Shown piece after piece: positions 26,601-34,300 of a stretch of 64,000 nt of DNA. Position 1 is the first letter of the stretch; every line of letters begins with the position of its first letter. The stretch spans positions 2,122,435-2,186,434 of the forward strand of contig OY282420.1 in the NCBI GenBank assembly GCA_958295955.1, read 5' to 3'. Both the position numbers and the translations under genes were made by a program. The notes below the pieces were generated by a model. It was not told the origin of the DNA. It did not search any database and worked only from the letters and a program-made list of their open reading frames with translations. Source of the stretch: an uncultured Bryobacterales bacterium. GTDB lineage: Bacteria; Acidobacteriota; Terriglobia; Bryobacterales; UBA6623.

Positions 26601-27201
26601 CTGCCGTGGCGTCCTCGAAGAGCTTTCGCGGGGAGAAGGTCCGCGACTCGTCCAGAGGCGCGAACGACTCCGCCTGCCGCCCGCGCCAACCGATGCGCCA
26701 ATGTCCGACGCGGTATTCGAGGCGGCCGCCGGCCCGCGAGGCGATTTCGTAGCGCACGCGGCCTGCGTCGAGGGGAAAGAACCGCGCGGCGCGGACCTCC
26801 CCCAGGGAATCGATCCAGCGGGCAAGAGCCGCGGAAAATTCGCCCGCGCCGAGCGTTTGCGCGGCGTAGCGGGCAACCTCGGCGTCGTCCGCGGCGGGCT
26901 CGTAGGCAACGGGGTTCGGGTCGCCGCCGCGGAAGCCCTCAGCCGGCGGCAGGCGCCGGGTTTCGAGCAGCCTGTCCAGGACGGAGGCGATCTCTACGGC
27001 GCGTTTCTCGCTCGCGAACTCGTCGTTCTCGGGGTCGATCAGCGGCCGCAGCTTCTCGAACGCCGGCGTCTCGGCGAAGCGCGCGGGGAAGCGCGCCTGC
27101 TCCGTCTCGGCGGCGGCCGCGGGCGGCGCCGGCCCATACCTGAGCGCTCCGGCCGCTCCGGCGGCCGTCAAAAAGCGGCGCCGATTCAGATGCTCAGCCA
27201 T
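23692..27201 (-). CDS. Tat-exported FG-GAP / UnbV / TPR multidomain protein
   Basis: Very large exported protein of 1169 residues. A twin-arginine leader (LNRRRFLTAAGAAGALRYG) is followed by a region without recognised domain (about 40-230), then FG-GAP/VCBS repeats with DxDxDG loops (GDIDNDGFDEIYVCQ, ADYDGDGRLDLYLCA, LDYDGDGRPDLYVTN) at about 240-660. An ASPIC/UnbV domain ends near residue 770 (TIRWPSGAVETLDDLEAEHL). A stretch resembling a thioredoxin-fold core but lacking CxxC (LSLPLTLLLDADSRAVKLYPG) lies around 860, and at least six TPR units occupy about 925-1165. The start at 27199-27201 is supported by the Tat motif and by a 16-base overlap with the upstream gene. Central component of the cluster; activity unknown. 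Confidence 0.85.
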   Translation of the reverse strand: MAEHLNRRRFLTAAGAAGALRYGPAPPAAAAETEQARFPARFAETPAFEKLRPLIDPENDEFASEKRAVEIASVLDRLLETRRLPPAEGFRGGDPNPVAYEPAADDAEVARYAAQTLGAGEFSAALARWIDSLGEVRAARFFPLDAGRVRYEIASRAGGRLEYRVGHWRIGWRGRQAESFAPLDESRTFSPRKLFEDATAGLFGAADSFREQLLRGVPYWRSRLDSACGIDVYGQNGIAVGDIDNDGFDEIYVCQPGGLPNRLYRRGPDGALRDITAEAGVGLLDNCSSALFADFRNAGLQDLVVVAGRPLYFLNRGGGRFELRADAFRFARPPRGTFTGMAAADYDGDGRLDLYLCAYIYFQSEDQYNYPAPYHDSTGGPPNFLFRNRLAADGSGSFEDVTARVGLDRNNDRYSFAAAWCDYDGDARPELYVANDFGRNNLYKFDGERFRDIAAESGAQDLGPGMSASWLDYDGDGRPDLYVTNMWTAAGRRLIADPAFALVAENGLREEFRRHVKGNSLYRNRGDGTFEETGAQEQVEMGRWSWAGEGLDFDCDGVPELYVAAGMLTNGAAEDLEGFFWRRVAAQSGADASPSRPYEAGWNALNQFVREGKSWNGREPNVFYARRAGRYFDFSGVSGLDFAEDSRAFAATDLDGDGRLDLLLKSRLAPQARALRNRSFGANRALALSLRGVRSNRDAIGAWVTLVFAAGGTTSQGLHAGSGYLCQHTKRLHFGLGKAQRARATIRWPSGAVETLDDLEAEHLYEIVEGAGVASKRPFAPRPWPRGEAALEAVNEETFEPTWLLDPLPLPEKRPGPGFVCLAAGERPPPPAAVPWQAVDLRAEEPQAAAWYALFRRYIFDYRVGLSLPLTLLLDADSRAVKLYPGLPSAGEAVRDLAAAGEAPARALPFPGFYAAPPARNYFRHGAAFFGAGYPQQALPYLEEVIRRDPENFKTLLAVGQIHLGAKRLPEAKTHLERAARLRRDSPELWNNLGGLSLEEGNYEAALERFARALAIDPDFSFAQANAGLAYARLGDAAAAERMYRKALDIDPGDSDTADRLGLLLAKQDRLDEAKALFQKAIEAQRDNASAINNLAVLYIRTGRPDEARAALRYGLRVAPREEMLYINLARIHVRAGDRPRARGVLEQLLAAVPESETGRKALEELTRP

Positions 27202-28454
27202 TGCGCCGCGGTTGCGAACACTTCTTCGAGGCGAATCGGCTTGTCGGCTTGCAGCAGCGGAAAATCCGCCGGGCCGATCGCCAGCAAGGCGTCCATGCCC
27301 TCGCCCACGAACAGGTAGGCGGTGTTGCGGCGGTACTCGGCGTATTTCTCGCACTCCCGCCAGACGTACTCGTAGAAGATCTCCAGATCGACATACGAGC
27401 CGAGCATGTCGGCCTGGGTCGGAATCGGGTTCGTCTCCTCCTGGTCGGAGTAAATCAGCAAACTCGAGAACGGCTTGACCTTGTTGCGGATGCCGAACGC
27501 CACGCACACGAGAGCGGGGCGGGCGCGGCGGATCGCCTGCACCGCCGCCCATTCCACGAACGTGTTGTTGATCAGCAGCGTCCCGTTGCCGTTCAGCAAG
27601 ACCGACTGCAAAAAATCGCGCAGCGCCGGGTCGCCGCCCGCCGCCCGCTTCAACGCTCCCGGATTCATGCGCTGCAAGCGCTCGCCGAGTTGCCGGGGTC
27701 CCGGGATTTGCTCGCGGGTCACCATTGCGTTGACCTGCTCCATGAGGATTTCGCGCAGTTCGGCCAGGCGGCCGTAGCTCAGGCCCGTCCAGCCGGAGAT
27801 GGATTCCGCCAGGCGGTGCAGCGAGTCTTCGGCCTCGACGACCCAGGCGTCGTAGGGGTCTTGCGTCCGCGTTGCGCCGAAGCGGTCGAACAAGGCCGCG
27901 GCGCGTGCGGCGCGCGGCGCTCCGCTGAACATGCGCGCCAGATAATCCTCCGGCGCATCGGACTCGTCGAGCGCCAGATTCACCAGCTTGCCTTTTCCTT
28001 GCAGGCGGCGCCACATGCGGTCCGGACCCATCGGCAATTCCGAGGGCGAAACGACGACGACGAGCCGCGGCCGGCCGCGGCGCGCGACCTCGGCGTCGAG
28101 CAGGGGGTCGATGCGCCCGAAGATATCCGCGATGACTTGGCGCCATTCGGCCAGATGGCGGTTGCGCTGCAGGAAATCGACGTGCTCGAGCGTGAATTCC
28201 CTGGTGCTCCAGGTGCGGCGGTCAACGCCCATCTTTGCTTCGACCGCGCGGAGCGGAGCGAAGAGCCGCTCGACGGCTTGGTTGTCCGAGCGGGCGAGCA
28301 TGCCGAACAGCCGCTCGAAGTAACCGCGTTCGGCCGGGAACAGTTTTTTCCAGTCCTCGATGCGGTCGAAGGAATACGCCGCGAAGGTGGGCGGCAGGCG
28401 GTCGAAGAGGCCGTCGTCGATCAGCGTTTGCAGCTTGCGGCTGACTTTGGCCAT
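27186..28454 (-). CDS. Unrecognised 422-residue protein in the FG-GAP cluster
   Basis: I do not recognise a family. The protein has no signal peptide or membrane helix, so it should be cytoplasmic, unlike all its neighbours. It is mostly helical and charged, with a central alpha/beta-looking part: RPRLVVVVSPSELPMG (about 128-143), NGNGTLLINNTFVEWAAVQA and ALVCVAFGIRNKVKPFSSLL (about 295-335), then a Tyr/Glu-rich helix (LEIFYEYVWRECEKYAEYRR). Two parallel-strand-like segments ending in small residues suggest a Rossmann-like or hydrolase fold, but no catalytic motif can be named. It starts nine bases after the phosphatase-fold gene and overlaps the large FG-GAP gene by 16 bases, so co-expression is near certain. 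Confidence 0.75.
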   Translation of the reverse strand: MAKVSRKLQTLIDDGLFDRLPPTFAAYSFDRIEDWKKLFPAERGYFERLFGMLARSDNQAVERLFAPLRAVEAKMGVDRRTWSTREFTLEHVDFLQRNRHLAEWRQVIADIFGRIDPLLDAEVARRGRPRLVVVVSPSELPMGPDRMWRRLQGKGKLVNLALDESDAPEDYLARMFSGAPRAARAAALFDRFGATRTQDPYDAWVVEAEDSLHRLAESISGWTGLSYGRLAELREILMEQVNAMVTREQIPGPRQLGERLQRMNPGALKRAAGGDPALRDFLQSVLLNGNGTLLINNTFVEWAAVQAIRRARPALVCVAFGIRNKVKPFSSLLIYSDQEETNPIPTQADMLGSYVDLEIFYEYVWRECEKYAEYRRNTAYLFVGEGMDALLAIGPADFPLLQADKPIRLEEVFATAAQWLSI

Positions 28455-28463
28455 CGTCCGCCC

Positions 28464-29621
28464 TCAAATCAATTCCGCAATCGGCCGGCCGGCGGTCTCG
28501 CCGAGCTTCACGCCAAGCAACTCCGCCGCCGTGGCGCAAATGTCCACGTGGGCGATCGGCCGGTCGGTTTCGCCCTTTGCCGCGCCCGCGCCGAGAGCCA
28601 GCATCCACGTGTTGCGGCACGAGGGGTCGCCGCTGCGGTGGTTCAGAAAGCCGTTCGCCGTGTCGGCGTCGCCGTCGCGGCCCAGTTCGGGGAGCGTCAG
28701 CATGAGCGTCCGGCCCTTGTAGGCGGGGTTCGTCTGCGCCTCGTCCCACAACATGCCGCAAAGGCGGTCGGTCTTGGCGATCGCCTGCAGATAAAGCGAG
28801 TAGGCGCCCCAGTGGGCGACGTCCATGTCCCAGAAATTGACCAGCATCAGGCGCGGCGCGAACTCGCGCATCACCTCGCGGGCGACGAAGAAGGTCAACT
28901 CGTCTCCGGAACTGGGCGCTTCGGGGCCGTGGATGTACTCGACCAGGCTGCGCGTGAGCGTGTCCTTGACCTGACGGTCGAGCCGCCGGCCGCCCTCGAA
29001 GATCGTCCAGCCGATGCCTTCGTAGCCGGCGTTGAGAATGTTCTCGAGGCGGCGCAGCACGTTGGCGCGGTCGGCGACGCCCGCGGCCGGGGCGCGGGCG
29101 ATGACGCCGGAGACGGCTTCGAGCAGCAACTGCTTGGGAAGCACGACGTTGGCGCCGAAGGGCTCGCCGAAATCGCGGCTGCGGCCCGCGCCCATCGTGG
29201 CGAAGCTCTTGTTGGTGCAGATCGCCCAGGCGTCCGTCGGCCCGGCGCCGCTCGCCTTGCGGTAGCGCTCGAACAGCGTGGGACTCGCCGCGCGGCCGAA
29301 GCCGAAATCGTCCACGCGCTGCCAGTTGCCGGTCACGATCGACGAGGTGGAGTTGTAGTGCGAAAGGACTCCCGAATTGATGCAGGTCTTGAAAAAACGG
29401 CCTTCGGACCGCAGCGCCCGCAGGCGGGGAATGTTGCGCAGGCCCTCGGGCGCGAACGTTTCGGCGTAGCGCACGCCGCCGCCGAAAGTGACCAGAATGA
29501 TTTTCAGATCGCCTTCGGCCCGCGGCTCGGGCTCCTGCGCCCGCAAACGCCAAGGCAAAAGCCGGTCGGCGATGGCCAAGCCCGACAGGCGGAGAAATTG
29601 GCGCTTCGAGAGCGAGAACAC
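28464..29621 (-). CDS. Exported alkaline-phosphatase-fold (DUF1501-like) protein
   Basis: Protein of 385 residues with a Tat-like leader (SKRQFLRLSGLAIADRLL). The body has the layout of the alkaline phosphatase/sulfatase superfamily: an early strand with ILVTFGGGVRYAETFAPEGL where the first metal ligands are expected, RLRALRSEGRFFKTCINSGV, LMLVNFWDMDVAHWGAYSLY in the middle, and a late metal-ligand region (LPELGRDGDADTANGFLNHR, then IAHVDICATAAELLGV). The first-motif Asp and the Ser/Thr nucleophile are not obvious, so catalysis is unproven and it may be closer to DUF1501 proteins. It is followed nine bases later by the 422-residue gene and preceded by a molybdenum-enzyme gene 62 bases upstream. 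Confidence 0.65.
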   Translation of the reverse strand: MFSLSKRQFLRLSGLAIADRLLPWRLRAQEPEPRAEGDLKIILVTFGGGVRYAETFAPEGLRNIPRLRALRSEGRFFKTCINSGVLSHYNSTSSIVTGNWQRVDDFGFGRAASPTLFERYRKASGAGPTDAWAICTNKSFATMGAGRSRDFGEPFGANVVLPKQLLLEAVSGVIARAPAAGVADRANVLRRLENILNAGYEGIGWTIFEGGRRLDRQVKDTLTRSLVEYIHGPEAPSSGDELTFFVAREVMREFAPRLMLVNFWDMDVAHWGAYSLYLQAIAKTDRLCGMLWDEAQTNPAYKGRTLMLTLPELGRDGDADTANGFLNHRSGDPSCRNTWMLALGAGAAKGETDRPIAHVDICATAAELLGVKLGETAGRPIAELI

Positions 29622-29683
29622 TTTCTATATGGTAATGCCCAAGCGCGTTCGCTCGGCAGGCGGCGGCCCGGGCGGGCAAGCGG

Positions 29684-30364
29684 TCAGTACGCGGTAATCT
29701 CGCCGCCGGAAATCTTTCGACGGACGTTCCTGCCCAGGTCCAGCGGATGATCGTAGCCGGCCAGAATCTCGCCGCTCGGCGAATAGTAGGGGCCGATGTC
29801 GCAGGCCATCGATCCCTCGCCCTTCTCGACAAAGGTGATCCTGGTGATCAGCTTGGCCGACTTGTAACCGTACTTCGAGGGGTCGATCAAGCGCAGCGGC
29901 GCGCCGTGGCTGTCGCTCAGCGGCTCGCCGTTCATGCGCAGCGCCATGAGCACGCGGGGAGCGGTCATCTCTTCCAGCGACATGTACTCGTACCACTTGT
30001 CATGACAGTCGATGCGCACCGCGGTTGCGCCGGCGCGGGGCCGCACGTCTTCAAGAAGCTCGCCGAAGCGGAAGCCGCCCCACGACGCCCGCGCCGACCA
30101 GCACTGCACGCACTTCATGCGCGAGCTTTGCTCGACTTGGCCGTAATGCTCGAGGTCGTCCGTCGAAAACGCGCGCGGACGCTCGACGAGGCCGCCGACC
30201 TGCAAGCGGTACGACGCCCGCTCGAGCGGCGGCACGGGGTTGTACCACATGAGGCGGAACCCGTGTTTGTCGGGCTCGTCGCTGGGCAGCAGCAGTTTTT
30301 GCTCGGCGCCCGCCGCCGCTCCGGCTGCCGCGCCCATCGCGGCCAGGAACTTTCGCCGTTTCAT
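29684..30364 (-). CDS. Sulfite-oxidase-type molybdenum enzyme (MsrP-like catalytic subunit)
   Basis: Exported molybdopterin-dependent oxidoreductase of 226 residues, similar in size and layout to the catalytic subunit MsrP, which repairs methionine sulfoxide in periplasmic proteins. The leader (MKRRKFLAAMGAAAGAAAG) has the paired arginines of a Tat signal. The cofactor-ligand cysteine is expected in KCVQCWSARASWGGFRFGEL (Cys85 or Cys88), and YGYKSAKLITRITFVEKGEG is the conserved substrate-side segment. The membrane heme partner MsrQ is not encoded in the window. It is likely the first gene of the cluster to 20822. Sulfite oxidase or another reductase activity cannot be excluded. Confidence 0.82.
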   Translation of the reverse strand: MKRRKFLAAMGAAAGAAAGAEQKLLLPSDEPDKHGFRLMWYNPVPPLERASYRLQVGGLVERPRAFSTDDLEHYGQVEQSSRMKCVQCWSARASWGGFRFGELLEDVRPRAGATAVRIDCHDKWYEYMSLEEMTAPRVLMALRMNGEPLSDSHGAPLRLIDPSKYGYKSAKLITRITFVEKGEGSMACDIGPYYSPSGEILAGYDHPLDLGRNVRRKISGGEITAY

Positions 30365-30527
30365 CGTTGCCCTTCCCCCATATTCATCGTACTACCTCGT
30401 TGCGGTTTGCAGGGCGCCTTGCCTGCCTGCCGCAGGCCGCAATCATCGGCACGCTTCGCGCCTGTCCCCGATCTTTACTACGAGGACGCGCAAAGCGGCG
30501 TCTTGCCGTCCGTCCCGCGCACGGCGC

Positions 30528-31058
30528 CTAGGGGCTTGCCGTTGACGGCGGGGAAGCGGACGGCCCCGCGGAGGCCGCGCTCTCGACCAACTCGATGACC
30601 GTCGCGCCGCGGTCGGCGCGCGCGCCCAGTTTCCAGAAATAAACAGGGATCGACCACGCGGCTACGACCACGCCGATCAGGAGCGCGGGATTGCCTTGCC
30701 CGCGTTCCCCCCAGGCGTTCCCGAATCCCATCAAGGCGGCAAGGCCCGCGCCGCCGCCGAGGATGCGCTTGAGCCTGCGATCCGTCCGATAGGTAATGCG
30801 AATCTCGCGGATGTCTTTACGCGCGAAAGTTTCCGTCGAGCCGCCGCGCTTGAGCATCAGGCCGGCATCGTCCGCGCCGGCAAGCTTCCCCTTCAATTGC
30901 TTGCCCGATTGCAGCAGAACCCGGATCGGCGGACGGACGCCGTCCTCCGCCAGCATGGTCCGCGCTTGCGCCCAATCGGCCTGGACCGTAACGACCTCGG
31001 CCATGCCCGGCGGAACCGCCAGAACCAGAATCAACAGTAACGCAACCGTGTGTTTCAT
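30528..31058 (-). CDS. Small exported/membrane protein with Sm-like beta segment
   Basis: Protein of 176 residues with a signal peptide (MKHTVALLLILVLAVPPGMA). A beta-rich stretch (PIRVLLQSGKQLKGKLAG, then GLMLKRGGSTETFARKDIRE, about residues 43-85) has the rhythm of Sm/LSm-like domains that recur in acidobacterial envelope proteins. One or two hydrophobic segments follow (ILGGGAGLAALMGFG and LLIGVVVAAWSIPVYFW), and a Ser/Pro-rich tail ends it. AAGGAGG (31064-31070) lies five bases before the ATG and fixes the start. It is monocistronic as far as can be seen. Function unknown. Confidence 0.7.
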   Translation of the reverse strand: MKHTVALLLILVLAVPPGMAEVVTVQADWAQARTMLAEDGVRPPIRVLLQSGKQLKGKLAGADDAGLMLKRGGSTETFARKDIREIRITYRTDRRLKRILGGGAGLAALMGFGNAWGERGQGNPALLIGVVVAAWSIPVYFWKLGARADRGATVIELVESAASAGPSASPPSTASP

Positions 31059-31247
31059 CGTTTCCTCCTTTGGTTTTTCCACAAACAGCACGTTCCAAGG
31101 GAATCCGGAAAGCCATGCCGCGGCCGTCTTCGTCCCTCTGCTTAATAGACGAGACGAACCGGCAAGCGATGACACTTTTTTTTCGACTTTTTTCGGCAGG
31201 CATGTTCCCGCCGTCTTTCCAACGCACTGCCGCGCGCTGGAAACGGC

Positions 31248-31281
31248 AAGGGGCTCACGCCTTGGCAAGCGTGAGCCCCTT
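31248..31281 (-). terminator. Strong hairpin downstream of the 1135-residue TonB receptor gene
   Basis: Thirteen-base perfect arms AAGGGGCTCACGC (31248-31260) and GCGTGAGCCCCTT (31269-31281) with an eight-base loop, 41 bases past the receptor stop. The minus-strand side lacks a clean T-run (GCCGTTTCC), whereas the plus side is followed by GGGTTTT. A role in ending or stabilising the receptor message is likely. Confidence 0.65.
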
Positions 31282-31294
31282 GGGTTTTGCAGAG

Positions 31295-31312
31295 ACCGCC
31301 TTCTCAGGCGGT
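31295..31312. terminator. Second small hairpin before the receptor stop-proximal hairpin
   Basis: ACCGCCT (31295-31301) pairs with AGGCGGT (31306-31312) over a four-base loop, 10 bases from the receptor stop and 14 bases before the larger hairpin. The tandem arrangement suggests a structured 3' end. Confidence 0.5.
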
Positions 31313-31322
31313 TCCACCGGTT

Positions 31323-34300
31323 TTAGAACATGAACCGCACGGCCAACTGAAGCTGGCGGTTCGACCCGGCTACCGTGTTGGCGACGGTCCCGAAATCACC
31401 GGAGCCGTGAGTCGTGCTTATGCTGCGAACGTTGAACTGCGGGGTATTCGTCAGGTTGAACGACTCCAGGCGGAACTGGGCCTTCATGCCCTCGTTGATG
31501 CGGAAGTCCTTGAACAACGAGAGGTCCACCGTTCTCGTGGGCGGCCCGATGTTCGAGTAGTTGCCGAGCATGCCGAAGGTGCCGGGCGCCGGGTCCATGA
31601 AGGCCGACGTGTCGAACCACTCCTCGGGGCTGCGGCCGCCAGACGGCGCGGCGTTGGGGTCTTTGCCCGGAACGGGGTCGGGCCGCGTGGTGCCGGAGCA
31701 CGAGCAAACCGCCCGGTTGGTGCCCACGTTGAAGTAGTTGCCCGTCTGCAGCGTCATGATGCCGTTGAGCTGCCAGCCGCCGGCGATGGTGCGCGCCGCG
31801 CCGGTCAGGTTCTTGCCGATAGGCAACTGCCAGTTGCCGCTGAGCACGAAGCGGTGGCGTACGTCGAAGCTGGCGTGGGCATACTCCAGGGACTGGTGCG
31901 GCGAGCGGTTGCCCGGCCCGCCCGAGAGCGTCGTGCCCGAGTCGGCCAGCGCGTGCCCCCAAGTGTAGGCGGCCAGGAAGCCCAAGCCGTTGGAGAAGCG
32001 CCGGTCCCACTTGGCCGTCAGCGCATGGTAGGCCGAGCGGGCGTTGCTGTTGGTGAAGCTGATGTTGGAATTGCCCACGAACTTGAACGGGCGTCGGCTA
32101 AGCCTGTCGATGTTCGGCCGCGGGTCGGTCACCGGCTGGTTGCCGTTGTAGTTGTCGGTCAGGCGGTTGCCCTTCGAGCCGATGTAGGCGATCTCCATGA
32201 CCGAGTTCCAGCCCATGTCCCTCTGGATGTTGAGGTTCCACTTGTTGACCAGCGGCCAGCGGCGGCGCGTATAGACCGAGCGGAAGCTGATCGGCGCATT
32301 GCCGGTGAACGAATCCACCGGGAACCCGTCGGAGAAGCGGTCGATGAAGGGGTTGCGCGCGGAGGCGCGGGGCGGGTTGAAGCGGACTTCCTGGTTGAAG
32401 GGCACGTTCTCGCCGCGGTTGGGGTTGCCGCCCTCGTTCTCCTCGGCGCCGTAGAACATGCCGAAGCCGGCGCGGACGACCAAGCCCGGCTGCGCCTCGT
32501 AGGCGAAGCCGATGCGCGGAGCGATGTTGCTCTTGTCCCAGCCGGTCAGGTAGGTCGAGGCGACGCCGCGCTCCACGGCGATGCCGGGGAAATCGGTGGC
32601 GAAGTTGGGCGGCAGCGGCGCGTCCTGGTCTTTGCCCATGGGAATGACCAGCGTCGGCTGCGCGTGGTCGTGGCCGAACACGTCGAGGTGGGCCTGGCGA
32701 CCGAATTTCTCGCCGATCGGGCTGGTCACCTCGTAGCGGATGCCGATGTTGACGGTCAGCTTCGAAGAGACCTTCCAGTCGTCCTGCGCGTAGAACGAGT
32801 AGGCGTCCTTGAACGACGAGATGAAGTTCGAGGTGGTGATGCGGCTGAAGCCCGGAACGCCGAGCAGCCACGAGGCCATGCCGTCGCCGGTGTCGTTGAA
32901 GCCGACCTGGTTGGTGTGGTCTTGGCGGAAGTCCATGCGCCCGCGCGGCGAAGGCACCTGGAAGAAGGGGAAGCCGATCGGGCGGTACTCCGCGCCGAAC
33001 TTGAAGGCGTGCGCGCCCTTGTTCCAGGAGACGTTCTGGATGAAGTCCCAGACGTTGCTGTATTCCTGCGTGGGCAGCCACTCCGAGCCGCCGACCGTCG
33101 AATAGCCTTGCGGGCCGATGCGCATCAGGCCGCCGTTATTGGTGGTGAACGGGTTGAGGCCGCCGATGCCCAGCGACGAGAACGAGTCGCTGTCGGCGTT
33201 GGCCTGCGTGCGCGTGGTGATCAGCCGCGAATACGAGACGCGCGACTCGGTAATCAAGGCGGGCGACCAGATCTTGGTGTAGCTGATCATCGCGTTGCGG
33301 CTCTGATTCTTTTCCTGCTCGCCCAGGAAGCCGCCGGCGTCGAGATCGCCGGGCAAGGGGGGGGACTGCATCTTGTCTTCCTCGATCCAGCTCACGCTGC
33401 CGAAGATGCTGTCGTTGTCGGAGATGCGGTGGTCGATGCGCACGTCGAACTGATCGACGTTGCGCGTCGCCTCGCGCTGGGTGAAGAAGTTCCTCCCCGG
33501 ACGTTTGCCCGGGGCGGCAATGTCGTGGTTCGGCGCCGGGTACTGGCCGATCAACTGCGCCGCGACGGGGTCGAACATGGCGTTCGGAATCCTGTTGTTG
33601 GGGAAGGGGTCGCGTACGTCCAGGACGCCGTTGACATCGCGCTGGGTGAACGGATCGAAGATCTGGCCGCGCATCACGGTGTTGCCCAACTCGTCCATAC
33701 CCTGCACGTCGCCGCTGATCAGGTTGGAGAAATCGCCGCCGGCGAAGCCGGCGCTGGGTACTATCAGGTTGCTGGAGAGACTGCCGTCCTCGATGCGCGT
33801 GCCCTGGTAGTCGGCGAACCAGAAGGTGCGGTCTTTGACCAGCGGGCCGCCGATGGCCAGCCCGTACTGATCCTGGCCGTAAACGCCTTTTTCCTGTCCG
33901 GCGCGGTTGGCCTGCCAGGTGTTGGCGTTCATGGCGTCGTCCTGCAGGAACCAGAAGGCCGTGCCGTGAACGTCGTTGCTGCCCGATTTGATGGTGATGT
34001 TGACTACGCCGCCGGCCGCGCGGCCGTATTCGGCGTTATAGCCGTTGGTCAGGATCTGCATTTCGCCGATGGCCTCGACCGAGGGGCCGACGACGTAGGC
34101 GGTCTGGTTGATGAAGTCGATGACGTTGACGTTGTTATCGACGCCGTTGAGCAGGAAGTTGTTCTGGCCGTTGGAGCGCACGCCGTTGGCCGAGAAGCCG
34201 CCGCCGGCCGCGTCGCGCGCGCCGGGCTCGGCGGGCACGACCGCGGGCACCGTGCGCGCCAGGAAGGCGAAACGGCGCTGGCCGCCCAAGGGCAACTCGC

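Noticed and set aside
22456-27318. Very long plus-strand open frame (1620 codons) opposite the FG-GAP/TPR genes
   Set aside because: It lies antisense to four well-supported genes with motifs, leaders and coupled starts. Its translation is Arg/Gly/Ala/Val-rich without domains, as expected when GC-rich codon bias leaves the opposite strand open.
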